From contig CALMJS010000035.1 in assembly GCA_937864535.1 (NCBI GenBank), positions 18,444 to 82,443 of the forward strand: DNA of 64,000 bases, given 5' to 3'. The stretch comes from an uncultured Paracoccaceae bacterium. Its GTDB lineage: Bacteria; Pseudomonadota; Alphaproteobacteria; Rhodobacterales; Rhodobacteraceae. Positions 23,076-31,213 of this stretch are shown here, in pieces. The translations under genes and the position numbers were made by a program. The notes beneath the pieces are model-generated. The model searched no databases, was not told the origin of the DNA, and saw nothing but the letters and a program-made list of their open reading frames with translations. The number at the start of each line of letters is the position of its first letter. Within the stretch, counting starts at the first letter, position 1.

Positions 23076-24731
23076 GTGACTAAGGTAATCGATTTTCAGA
23101 CGGACCCGTCCAAGTACCGCCACTGGCGCGTACAGATTGATGGTGATGTAGCAACCGTAACAATGGACGTAGACGAAAACGGCGGCCTGTTTGAGGGCTA
23201 CCAGCTCAAGCTCAATTCCTACGACCTCGGCGTCGATATCGAGTTGGCCGATGTTGTTCAGCGCATGCGCTTTGAACACCCCGAGGTCAAAGTCGTGGTG
23301 ATGAAGTCCGGCAAGGAAAAGGTGTTCTGCGCTGGCGCGAATATCCGCATGCTGGGCGGTGCGGCACACGCCCACAAGGTCAACTTCTGCAAGTTCACCA
23401 ACGAGACCCGCAACACTTTTGAGGCGGCCGAAGCCGACAGCGGCCAGAAATGGATAGCCGCCGTCAAGGGCGCCTGTGCAGGTGGCGGTTACGAACTGGC
23501 GCTGGCCTGTAACCACATCATGCTGGTGGACGATAGCGCCTCGGCCGTATCGCTGCCCGAGGTTCCGCTGCTGGCCGTTTTGCCGGGGACGGGCGGTCTG
23601 ACCCGCGTTACCGACAAGCGTAAGGTGCGCCGCGACCGCGCCGACATCTTTTGCTCGATCGAAGAGGGTGTGAAGGGCAAGCGCGCACAGGACTGGAAGT
23701 TGGTGGACGAAGTGATCCCGACCTCCAAGTTCGACGAAACCGTTGCCGAACGTGCCGCCGAATTCGCCGCCGCCTCGACCAAGTCGACCGGCGCCGGCAT
23801 CGCGCTGAATCCGCTGACCAAATCGGTATCCGATGCTGGCATCGCCTATTCGCTGGTGGATGTCGCTATCGACCGCGCTGGCCGCAAAGCCACCATCACT
23901 CTGTCGGGGCCGGACGCTGCTGCCGCATCGTCGATGGACGAAGTGGTCGCGCTGGGCGATCAGTCCTATCTGCTGCGTCTGGCACGCGAACTGGATGACG
24001 CTATCCTGCACCTGCGTCTGAACGAAATGGAACTCGGCCTGCTGGTGTTCCGCACCCAGGGCGATCCCGAGGCGCTGCTGGCGCACGAGGTGCTGCTGAC
24101 CGCCAACAAGGATCACTGGCTCGCCAACGAAATCCTGCAGTACTGGAAACGTCTGCTCAAGCGGATCGACGTGACCTCGCGGTCGATGACCGCGCTGGTC
24201 GAGCATGGATCGTGCTATGCTGGCGTTCTGGCCGAACTGCTGTGGTCGGTGGATCGCAGCTATATGATGGAAGACGAATTCGACGGTGATAACCGCCCGA
24301 TCGCGACCATCACGCTGGCTGACACCAACTTTGGCCAATATCCGATGGGCAACGGTCTGACCCGTCTGGAGACCCGTTTCCTCGACGAAGATGACACCAT
24401 CGCATCGCTGAAAGAAAAGATCGGTGAACCGATGGAAGCCGAAGCTGCCGATGAGGCCGGTCTGGTCACGATGATCCTGGATGACATCGACTGGGAAGAC
24501 GAAATCCGCATCTTTATGGAAGAGCGTGCCTCGTTCAGCCCCGACGCGATGACCGGTCTGGAAGCCAACATCCGCTTTGCAGGTCCGGAAACCATGGAGA
24601 CCCGGATTTTCGGTCGCCTGACCGCGTGGCAGAACTGGATCTTCAACCGCCCGAACGCCACTGGCGCGGATGGTGCGCTTCAGCGCTACGGCACGGGTGT
24701 GCGCGGCGACTACAACATGCAGCGCGTGTAA
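23076..24731 (+). CDS. boxC: BoxC, benzoyl-CoA-dihydrodiol lyase (2,3-epoxybenzoyl-CoA dihydrolase)
   Basis: A 551-residue crotonase-superfamily enzyme, the normal BoxC length. It opens the ring of 2,3-epoxybenzoyl-CoA using two water molecules, giving 3,4-dehydroadipyl-CoA semialdehyde and formate. Visible motifs are MKSGKEKVFCAGANIRML and KGACAGGGYELALACNHI (crotonase oxyanion hole), then PEVPLLAVLPGTGGL. The start is the GTG at 23076 five bases after GGGAGG; the frame is open upstream through the AT-rich promoter but has no supporting signal. It opens the boxC-boxB-orf48-boxA-thioesterase operon. Confidence 0.95.
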   Translation: MTKVIDFQTDPSKYRHWRVQIDGDVATVTMDVDENGGLFEGYQLKLNSYDLGVDIELADVVQRMRFEHPEVKVVVMKSGKEKVFCAGANIRMLGGAAHAHKVNFCKFTNETRNTFEAAEADSGQKWIAAVKGACAGGGYELALACNHIMLVDDSASAVSLPEVPLLAVLPGTGGLTRVTDKRKVRRDRADIFCSIEEGVKGKRAQDWKLVDEVIPTSKFDETVAERAAEFAAASTKSTGAGIALNPLTKSVSDAGIAYSLVDVAIDRAGRKATITLSGPDAAAASSMDEVVALGDQSYLLRLARELDDAILHLRLNEMELGLLVFRTQGDPEALLAHEVLLTANKDHWLANEILQYWKRLLKRIDVTSRSMTALVEHGSCYAGVLAELLWSVDRSYMMEDEFDGDNRPIATITLADTNFGQYPMGNGLTRLETRFLDEDDTIASLKEKIGEPMEAEAADEAGLVTMILDDIDWEDEIRIFMEERASFSPDAMTGLEANIRFAGPETMETRIFGRLTAWQNWIFNRPNATGADGALQRYGTGVRGDYNMQRV

Positions 24732-24738
24732 TTTCACG

Positions 24739-24758
24739 GGCGGGCTATGGTGCCCGCC
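24739..24758 (+). other. Intercistronic hairpin after boxC
   Basis: GGCGGGC (24739-24745) pairs with GCCCGCC (24752-24758) around TATGGT, with no T run. The same stem sequence recurs after boxB. Probably an RNA-stabilising or processing element. Confidence 0.55.
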
Positions 24759-24806
24759 TGTTCCATTCGTCCGGACCGAGGATTGCCGGACATCAGGGAG
24801 AGTATG

Positions 24807-26258
24807 ATGCTTGATCTCATTAACGTCAGCTATGACACCCAGATCCCGAACAACGTGGGTCTGAGCCAAGATAAAAAAGTGCTGAAAGCACTGGAAAAAT
24901 GGCACCCCGGTTATATCAACTGGTGGAACGACCTGATCCCGCAGAACTTCCAGAATTCGATGGTTTACCTGCGCACCGCCGTTTCGGTCGACCCCAAGGG
25001 CTGGGCCAAATTCGACTACGTCAAGATGCCGGAATACCGTTGGGGTATCTTGCTGGCTCCGCAGGTCGAAGATCGCAAGATTCCCTGTGGCGAACATGCC
25101 GGTCAGCCCGCTTGGCAAGAGGTTCCGGGCGAATACCGCAACATGCTGAAGCGTTTGATCGTCATTCAGGGCGACACCGAACCGGGTTCGGTCGAACAGC
25201 AGCGTTTCCTGGGCCTGACGGCGCCGTCGCTCTATGACATGCGCAACCTGTTCCAGGTGAACGTCGAAGAGGGCCGTCACCTCTGGGCGATGGTCTACCT
25301 GCTCCAGAAATACTTTGGCAAAGATGGCCGTGAAGAGGCCGACGAAATGCTGATCCGTTCGTCGGGTTCGGAAGAAGCCCCGCGTATGCTGGGTGCCTTC
25401 AACGAAGAGACCCCGGATTGGCTGTCGTTCTTCATGTTCACCTACTTCACCGATCGCGACGGCAAGATGCAGCTAGAGAGCTTGGCTCAGTCGGGCTTTG
25501 ACCCGCTGTCCCGCACCTGCCGCTTTATGCTGACCGAAGAGGCGCACCACATGTTCGTGGGCGAAACCGGTGTCGGCCGCGTGATCGAAAAGACCTGTCA
25601 GGTGATGCGCGAAAACGGCATCGACGATCCGTTCGACACCGACAAGATCCGCGCGCTGGGCGTGATCGACCTGCCGACGATCCAGAAGAAACTGAACCTG
25701 CACTACACGCTGTCGCTCGACCTGTTCGGTCAGGAAGTATCGACCAACGCTGCCAATGCGTTCAACGCTGGCATCAAGGGTCGTTACATGGAAAACCGTA
25801 TCGACGATGACCATCAGCTCAAGGGCGCGACCTATCCGGTCTGGAACCTTGTCGATGGTAAACTGGTCCGCGAAGAGGTTCCGGCCCTGACCGCGATCAA
25901 TATGCGTCTGCGCGACGACTACACCCGCGACGCGGCTGGCGGTGTTGGCCGCTGGAACAAGATCATCGAAAAGGCCGGCATCCAGTTCGAACTGACCCTG
26001 CCGCACGAGAGCTTCCACCGTCAGATCGGCGTCTTCTCTGGCCAGACCTTCAACCCCGAAGGTCAGATGATCAGCAAAGAGGCCTATGCTGCCGGAATGA
26101 AGGACTGGCTCCCGACCAAGGCCGATGGCGACTTTATCCAGTCGCTGATGAAGCCCTGCTACGAACCGGGTAAATTCGCCAGCTGGATCGCCGCACCGAA
26201 GGTCGGCATCGACAACAAGCCCGGCGACTTTGAGTACGTAAAGCTTCACATGGCTTGA
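24807..26258 (+). CDS. boxB: BoxB, benzoyl-CoA 2,3-epoxidase oxygenase component
   Basis: A 483-residue class I diiron protein that epoxidises benzoyl-CoA with O2 and electrons supplied by BoxA. Two ExxH motifs expected for the diiron site are visible: Glu155-x-x-His158 (VEEGRHLW) and Glu245-x-x-His248 (TEEAHHMF). Length is close to the roughly 475 residues of Azoarcus BoxB. The ATG at 24807 has better spacing from GGGAG than the ATG three bases earlier. It is followed by a hairpin and then by a 48-codon gene before boxA, rather than by boxA directly. Confidence 0.95.
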   Translation: MLDLINVSYDTQIPNNVGLSQDKKVLKALEKWHPGYINWWNDLIPQNFQNSMVYLRTAVSVDPKGWAKFDYVKMPEYRWGILLAPQVEDRKIPCGEHAGQPAWQEVPGEYRNMLKRLIVIQGDTEPGSVEQQRFLGLTAPSLYDMRNLFQVNVEEGRHLWAMVYLLQKYFGKDGREEADEMLIRSSGSEEAPRMLGAFNEETPDWLSFFMFTYFTDRDGKMQLESLAQSGFDPLSRTCRFMLTEEAHHMFVGETGVGRVIEKTCQVMRENGIDDPFDTDKIRALGVIDLPTIQKKLNLHYTLSLDLFGQEVSTNAANAFNAGIKGRYMENRIDDDHQLKGATYPVWNLVDGKLVREEVPALTAINMRLRDDYTRDAAGGVGRWNKIIEKAGIQFELTLPHESFHRQIGVFSGQTFNPEGQMISKEAYAAGMKDWLPTKADGDFIQSLMKPCYEPGKFASWIAAPKVGIDNKPGDFEYVKLHMA

Positions 26259-26267
26259 TGGCCAAAA

Positions 26268-26288
26268 GGCGGGCCGCACAGGCCCGCC
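26268..26288 (+). other. Intercistronic hairpin after boxB
   Basis: GGCGGGCC (26268-26275) and GGCCCGCC (26281-26288) form a perfect 8-bp stem with loop GCACA and no T run. It repeats the stem seen after boxC. Confidence 0.55.
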
Positions 26289-26307
26289 CCCAACAGGAGG
26301 ACGGACA

Positions 26308-26454
26308 ATGATGACCCGCATTTTGACGACTGTTGCTGCCAACTCGACCGTTTTAGGTCCCTGTCTCGACTGCCCGAACTGCAAGGGATCGTGCTGGACT
26401 GCCTTTGAACTGGCGACAGTGCCTACCACTGTCTTGAAATCCAAAGATAAATAA
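26308..26454 (+). CDS. 48-residue four-cysteine protein between boxB and boxA (unrecognised)
   Basis: A short gene: ATG at 26308, 48 codons, TAA at 26452-26454, two bases before the boxA ATG. A strong AGGAGG lies at 26295-26300. The middle of the protein is CLDCPNCKGSCW, giving a C-x2-C-x2-C-x3-C array (Cys19, 22, 25, 29), flanked by a hydrophobic, Thr-rich N terminus and a Lys-rich C terminus. I do not recognise the family. The cysteines could bind zinc or an iron-sulfur cluster, and the position between the oxygenase and its Fe-S reductase suggests a role in electron transfer, cluster assembly or complex formation. Function is inferred from context only. Confidence 0.7.
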   Translation: MMTRILTTVAANSTVLGPCLDCPNCKGSCWTAFELATVPTTVLKSKDK

Positions 26455-26456
26455 CA

Positions 26457-27638
26457 ATGACAAAGCCGCTCAAACAGCACCTGATCGACCCGGAAATCTG
26501 CATTCGCTGCTATACCTGCGAAATGACCTGCGCCGTCGGTGCGATCGTCCATGATGATGCGAATGTCGTTGTTGATGCGGACAAGTGCAATTTCTGCATG
26601 GATTGCATCCCGGTCTGTCCGACCGGCTCTATCGATGAATGGCGCGTTGTCGAAACGCCCTATTCCGTAGAGGATCAATTCGGCTGGGTTGAACTGCCCG
26701 AACAGGCCGAACTGGGTGGCCAAGCAAGCGACGCGGAGTCGATGGACGAAGCGGTTGCCGCCCTGCTGGCCGAGGCCCACAAGGGCGCCGGTGGCAAGGC
26801 CAAGGCCCCTGCGACCGCCAGCAGGCCGTCGATCAATCTCTATACCCTCGGGCGTCCCGCTGTGGCGACGGTTCAGGGTAACTACCGGCTGACGGACGCG
26901 GACGACAATGATGTCCGGCACATCATTCTGGACCTCGGGGCGCTGCCGTTCCCGGTTCTGGAAGGTCAATCTATCGGGATCATCCCGCCGGGCACCGATG
27001 CCGAAGGCAAGCCACATCTGCCGCGCCTTTATTCGGTTTCTTCGCCGCGTGACGGGGAGCGTCCGAACTTTAATAACCTGTCGCTCACGGTAAAACGCGA
27101 AGAGGGCGGGCTGTGCTCGAACTATGTCTGTGATCTGCAAAAGGGCGATCAGGTTCAGGTGACCGGCCCGTTTGGAACGACGTTCTTGCTGCCGTCGGAC
27201 CCGCAGACACATCTGATGATGATCTGCACCGGCACCGGATCGGCCCCGTTCCGCGGCTTTACCATGCGCCGCCAACGCGAAAGTGCGACCCAGACCGGCA
27301 CGATGACGCTGTTCTTTGGCGCACGTACACCCGAACACCTGCCGTATTTCGGGCCACTGAAAAAGGTGCCCGAGGCTATGCTGCGCAAGCATTTCGCATT
27401 TAGCCGGGTGGATGGTCAGCCCAAGGCCTATGTGCAGGACAAGATCCGCGAAAACGCCGCCGAGGTCGCCAGCCTGCTGCAGCACCCCAAGGGGATGATC
27501 TACATCTGTGGCAAGCGTGAAATGGAGGCCGGTGTCGAACAGGCCTTGTCCGACGTGGCGCGTTCGATCGGTCTGGAATGGGTGGATATCCGCGACGCCA
27601 TGCGCAACGATGGCCGCTATCACGTGGAAACCTACTGA
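26457..27638 (+). CDS. boxA: BoxA, benzoyl-CoA 2,3-epoxidase reductase component
   Basis: A 393-residue NADPH-dependent reductase that feeds electrons to BoxB. The N terminus holds two [4Fe-4S] ferredoxin motifs, CIRCYTCEMTC and CNFCMDCIPVC (residues about 15-55); a low-complexity Ala/Lys linker follows at about 85-122; the rest is a ferredoxin-NADP reductase module with FAD motif RLYSVSSPRDG, then GTGSAPFRGF and the C-terminal YHVETY. The order matches known BoxA. Its TGA overlaps the thioesterase ATG. Confidence 0.95.
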   Translation: MTKPLKQHLIDPEICIRCYTCEMTCAVGAIVHDDANVVVDADKCNFCMDCIPVCPTGSIDEWRVVETPYSVEDQFGWVELPEQAELGGQASDAESMDEAVAALLAEAHKGAGGKAKAPATASRPSINLYTLGRPAVATVQGNYRLTDADDNDVRHIILDLGALPFPVLEGQSIGIIPPGTDAEGKPHLPRLYSVSSPRDGERPNFNNLSLTVKREEGGLCSNYVCDLQKGDQVQVTGPFGTTFLLPSDPQTHLMMICTGTGSAPFRGFTMRRQRESATQTGTMTLFFGARTPEHLPYFGPLKKVPEAMLRKHFAFSRVDGQPKAYVQDKIRENAAEVASLLQHPKGMIYICGKREMEAGVEQALSDVARSIGLEWVDIRDAMRNDGRYHVETY

Positions 27639-28054
27639 TGTTTGAACACACGATCCGCGTCACTTGGGGCGACTGTGACCCGGCGCGGATCGCCTATACC
27701 GGACGGCTGCCGTGGTTTGCGCTGGATGCGATCAACGGGTGGTGGGAACATCATCTGGGCGATGGCTGGTTCCAACTGGAAATCGACCGCAATGTCGGCA
27801 CGCCCTTTGTCCATATGTCGATGGATTTCCGCAATCCGGTTACACCGCGCCATCCGTTGATCTGTCAGGTTTGGCCGAACAAACTGGGCGAAACCTCGAT
27901 CGGGTTTCACGTCGCGGCCTTTCAGAACGGGACGCCCTGCTTTGAAGGCGATTTCGTCTGTGTGTTCATCATCGCCGACCAGTTCCGCAAGGCCCCGCCG
28001 CCGTTGGACATCCGCGCGATCGTTGAAAAATATCTCATTGTGGACAGGACCTAA
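27638..28054 (+). CDS. Acyl-CoA thioesterase, 4-hydroxybenzoyl-CoA thioesterase family
   Basis: A 138-residue hot-dog thioesterase. The motif VTWGDCDPARIAYTGRLPWF near the N terminus contains the Asp used for catalysis in 4-hydroxybenzoyl-CoA thioesterases (the 4HBT group). In a box operon it probably releases CoA when benzoyl-CoA or a substituted analogue accumulates. The ATG at 27638 overlaps the boxA stop, so translation is coupled. Substrate choice is inferred from position. Confidence 0.82.
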   Translation: MFEHTIRVTWGDCDPARIAYTGRLPWFALDAINGWWEHHLGDGWFQLEIDRNVGTPFVHMSMDFRNPVTPRHPLICQVWPNKLGETSIGFHVAAFQNGTPCFEGDFVCVFIIADQFRKAPPPLDIRAIVEKYLIVDRT

Positions 28055-28123
28055 GCGAATGCGGTTGAGCTTGCCCCAGATTACGCTAGTTTGGTGCAAT
28101 ATATTTCATCATTCGGCGTCACG

Positions 28124-29035
28124 ATGGGCGAGATAACCAATTTCAAAGGCGAAACCACCCAGACCTCTGGCGACGAGCTGGATGCCTCGGTTGAGGCGTT
28201 GATTGCCCGCGTGGGCGAGCGGGTGCGTGCCGCGCGTGAACGCAAGGGGATTCCGCGCCGCGTCCTGTCGGAAATTTCCGGTGTCTCGCCGCGCTATCTG
28301 GCGCAGCTAGAGGCAGGCGAAGGCAATATTTCCATCGGTCTGCTCCAGCGCGTCGCGATGTCGCTCGATCATCGGATCGAATGGCTGCTGGGCGATGAGG
28401 ATCCTTGGACCTCCGAGGTCATTCAGGTTGCGGACCTGTTTCGTCAATCCACTCGCGAGGTCCGACAGCAAGTCCTGACTCTGTTGGCTCCTTCGGTTGA
28501 CGTCGGGCAGCGGGCGCATCGCGTGTGCCTGATCGGGCTGCGGGGGGCTGGTAAATCGACGCTCGGCGCGCGGGCGGGGGCGGCGCTCGGCGTGCCGTTT
28601 GTCGAGTTGAATCGCGAAATCGAAGAACAATCCGGCATGCCCGTGAACGAGGTATTGGCCCTCTACGGACAAGAAGGCTATCGCCGCCTCGAAGCGCAAG
28701 CGATCAGCCGCATTATCGCCACCCACGAAAGTCTGGTTCTGGCGGTTGCTGGCGGGATCGTCGCCGAGCCTGAGACCTATAAAACCCTGCTTGCAAATTT
28801 CCACACCGTTTGGCTCAAGGCGACGGCGGACGATCACATGACGCGGGTACGCGCGCAGGGCGATACGCGCCCCATGGCCGGCAATCCCGAAGCCATGGAT
28901 CAGCTCAAGTCGATCCTGACCAGCCGAGAGGCGCTGTATTCCCGGGCAGAGGCGCAGTTGGACACCAGCGGTAAATCTGTCGACACCGCGCTGGCGGAAT
29001 TGTTGACCTTATTGCGGGATCGGCAGTTTATCTGA
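28124..29035 (+). CDS. boxR: BoxR/BzdR-family transcriptional regulator
   Basis: A 303-residue two-part regulator: an N-terminal XRE-type helix-turn-helix (GERVRAARERKGIPRRVLSE, VSPRYLAQLEAGEGNISI; residues about 30-90) joined to a shikimate-kinase-like domain with a P-loop GLRGAGKST at about residue 138. This architecture is specific to BzdR and BoxR, which repress benzoate genes until benzoyl-CoA binds. The ATG at 28124 is chosen although its ribosome site is weak. TTG 28091 would lie over GGTGCAATATATTTCATC, a possible autoregulatory site with one TGCA. Confidence 0.9.
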   Translation: MGEITNFKGETTQTSGDELDASVEALIARVGERVRAARERKGIPRRVLSEISGVSPRYLAQLEAGEGNISIGLLQRVAMSLDHRIEWLLGDEDPWTSEVIQVADLFRQSTREVRQQVLTLLAPSVDVGQRAHRVCLIGLRGAGKSTLGARAGAALGVPFVELNREIEEQSGMPVNEVLALYGQEGYRRLEAQAISRIIATHESLVLAVAGGIVAEPETYKTLLANFHTVWLKATADDHMTRVRAQGDTRPMAGNPEAMDQLKSILTSREALYSRAEAQLDTSGKSVDTALAELLTLLRDRQFI

Positions 29036-29047
29036 GACTTGCGCGAA

Positions 29048-29089
29048 ATTATGCACTATATTACAAATGTAGGTGATATAGCGCATAAT
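29048..29089 (+). promoter_or_regulatory. Palindromic operator upstream of the fused hydratase/dehydrogenase (probable BoxR site)
   Basis: ATTATGCACTATAT (29048-29061) faces ATATAGCGCATAAT (29076-29089): 14-base arms with one mismatch and a 14-base spacer. The outer half-sites equal GTGCATAAT and GCGCATAAT, the motif seen at 19995-20003. CATAAT (29084-29089) could be a -10 element, which would give a nearly leaderless transcript for the ATG at 29099. Confidence 0.6.
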
Positions 29090-29098
29090 AGGGACGAC

Positions 29099-31162
29099 AT
29101 GGCCGTAAAGTTTGAACGCCGGGGCACGACTGGGTTTGTCACGCTGGCCAATCCCCCGGTGAATGCGATGGGGTTGGCAGTCCGGCAGGGTCTGGATGCG
29201 GCGGTCACATGGGCCGAGGCGGAACCCGGCCTGACCCGCGTCATCGTGTCTGGCGGAGAGCGGGTGTTCGCTGCTGGTGGCGATGCCAGGGAATTCGACG
29301 CCCCGCCGGTCGCGCCCCATCTGCCCGATGTCCTGAGCCGGATCGAAACCTCGACCGTCCCGTGGATTGCTGCCATTCGCGGCGTGGCGCTGGGCGGGGG
29401 ATGCGAATTGGCCCTCGCCTGTCGGTACCGGATCGCCCACCCCGACGCTCAACTGGGCCTGCCAGAGGTGACGCTTGGCGTCATTCCCGGCGCGGGTGGA
29501 ACACAGCGTTTGCCGCGATTGGTGGGCTATGGCGCTGCCCTAGACATGATCGCGACGGGGCGGTCGGTTACGGCACCGCAGGCCAAGGCGATGGGCCTGA
29601 TCGATCTGGTCTCTGACACGCCCGACATCGAGGCGGAGATGGTCGTCCCGGAACTGCTGGATCAGATTGTTCCCCTGTGGGAACGCCCCGTCGATGGCTA
29701 CGATCCCGGCCTGACTACGGCGGCGTTGCAGTCAGCCTCGCAGAAATCCAAAAGCCAACTCGCCCCCCAAGAGGCGGTCCGCATGGTCGAAATGGCCGCG
29801 CTGACAGAGTTCGATCAGGCGATGTTGGCCGAGCGGGAGACCTTTATCCGGTTGCGGAACGGTGATCAGGCGCGTGCGCTGCGGCATATCTTTTTCGCGG
29901 AACGCGCGGCCAAGGCTCCGGACTGGTTGACCGCCGCGCCGCTGGACGTGCGGATGGCGGCTGTTGTCGGCGGTGGCACGATGGGCGCGGGGATTGCCTA
30001 TGCCCTGTTGTCGGTCGGGCTATCGGTCTGCGTTCTGGAAACCGACCCCGATGGTGTCGCGCGTGCACAGGTCAATGTGGACAAACTGATCAGCCAGAGC
30101 CTGTCGCGCGGCTTTCTCACCGATCAAAAGGCCGAAGATATTCGCCGCCGCCTGACGGTTAGCGATGACTACAGCGTCGCCGCCGATGCCGAACTGGCGA
30201 TCGAGGCCGCGTTCGAGAGCCTAGAGGTCAAGCAGATGGTGTTTGGACGGCTAGAGGCGGTGATGCGCCCGGACACCGTGCTGGCCTCGAACACGTCGTA
30301 CCTGGATCTGGATCAGATTGCGAACTGCCTGTCCGACCCCGGTCGGTTGGTCGGTTTGCATTTCTTTGCCCCGGCGCATGTGATGAAACTGCTGGAAATC
30401 GTCCGCGGCGCGGCGACCAATGACCTGGCCTTGGCGACCGGCTATGCCCTCGCCAAGCGACTGCGGAAAATTCCGGTGCTGTCGGGGGTCTGTGACGGCT
30501 TTATCGGCAATCGCATCCTCCAGCGCTATCGCGAGGCCGCCGACACCGTGTTCATGGACGGCTCTACCCCGTGGGAGGTGGACGAGGCGATGGTCGATTT
30601 CGGCTATGCGATGGGCCCGTATGAGGCGCAGGACCTGTCGGGACTGGATATCGCCCATGCAAATCGTCGTCGTCAGGATGCCACCCGCGATCCGAACCGT
30701 CGCTATATTCCGATCGCGGATCGCATGGTGGAACTGGGCAAACTGGGGCGGAAAACCGGTGCGGGCTGGTATCGTTATCCCGGTGGCGGCCCCAAGGTGG
30801 ATGATCCCATCGTGGCCGATCTGGCGCTGGAGGAATGCCATTTCGAAGGCCGGACGCGCACCGATTACAACGCCGAAGAGATCCGTCGGCGGCTGCTGTT
30901 GGCGATGATCAACGAGGCGGCCGAGATTTTGAACGAAGGCATCGCGCAAAATGCCCGTGACATCGATTTGGTCACGGTGTTTGGCTATGGCTTCCCGCGC
31001 TGGCGCGGCGGGTTGATGCACTATGCGGATACGCTGGGGGCAGAGGCGATCCTTGCGCAGCTCAAGGAACTCTCGGGCGAAGATGCGCTGGTCTGGAGGC
31101 CCTCGCCGGTAATAGAGGACTGCGCCGCGCGTGGCATCCGGTTCGCAGACTGGAGCCGCTAA
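29099..31162 (+). CDS. Fused enoyl-CoA hydratase / 3-hydroxyacyl-CoA dehydrogenase (FadJ/FadB-like)
   Basis: A 687-residue bifunctional beta-oxidation enzyme. The N-terminal crotonase domain (GVALGGGCELALACRYRIAH and EVTLGVIPGAGGTQRLPR) covers about residues 1-190; the NAD-binding 3-hydroxyacyl-CoA dehydrogenase domain starts near residue 285 (AVVGGGTMGAGIAYAL) and contains HFFAPAHVMKLLEIV and GFIGNRILQRY. Behind a BoxR-like operator it would process 2,3-dehydroadipyl-CoA to 3-oxoadipyl-CoA, a step shared by the box and paa pathways. The thiolase is not in the window. Confidence 0.9.
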   Translation: MAVKFERRGTTGFVTLANPPVNAMGLAVRQGLDAAVTWAEAEPGLTRVIVSGGERVFAAGGDAREFDAPPVAPHLPDVLSRIETSTVPWIAAIRGVALGGGCELALACRYRIAHPDAQLGLPEVTLGVIPGAGGTQRLPRLVGYGAALDMIATGRSVTAPQAKAMGLIDLVSDTPDIEAEMVVPELLDQIVPLWERPVDGYDPGLTTAALQSASQKSKSQLAPQEAVRMVEMAALTEFDQAMLAERETFIRLRNGDQARALRHIFFAERAAKAPDWLTAAPLDVRMAAVVGGGTMGAGIAYALLSVGLSVCVLETDPDGVARAQVNVDKLISQSLSRGFLTDQKAEDIRRRLTVSDDYSVAADAELAIEAAFESLEVKQMVFGRLEAVMRPDTVLASNTSYLDLDQIANCLSDPGRLVGLHFFAPAHVMKLLEIVRGAATNDLALATGYALAKRLRKIPVLSGVCDGFIGNRILQRYREAADTVFMDGSTPWEVDEAMVDFGYAMGPYEAQDLSGLDIAHANRRRQDATRDPNRRYIPIADRMVELGKLGRKTGAGWYRYPGGGPKVDDPIVADLALEECHFEGRTRTDYNAEEIRRRLLLAMINEAAEILNEGIAQNARDIDLVTVFGYGFPRWRGGLMHYADTLGAEAILAQLKELSGEDALVWRPSPVIEDCAARGIRFADWSR

Positions 31163-31165
31163 ATA

Positions 31166-31192
31166 AAAAGGCCGCGCAGTGCGCGGCCTTTT
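31166..31192. terminator. Bidirectional terminator between the fused beta-oxidation gene and ilvD
   Basis: AAAAGGCCGCGC (31166-31177) and GCGCGGCCTTTT (31181-31192) form a perfect 12-bp stem with loop AGT, with T runs on both strands. It can end both converging transcripts. Confidence 0.9.
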
Positions 31193-31213
31193 GGTTTTCC
31201 AGATGGCGCAGGA

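Noticed and set aside
22821..25280. Very long minus-strand open frame (819 codons) opposite boxC and boxB
   Set aside because: It is antisense to two clearly conserved genes, shows no recognisable domain, and arises from GC-rich codon use.
25473..27623. Minus-strand open frame of 716 codons opposite boxB and boxA
   Set aside because: No family features; boxB, the 48-residue gene and boxA on the plus strand explain the region.
28091..28123. TTG at 28091 as start of boxR
   Set aside because: It adds residues not needed for the helix-turn-helix domain and overlies a possible operator.
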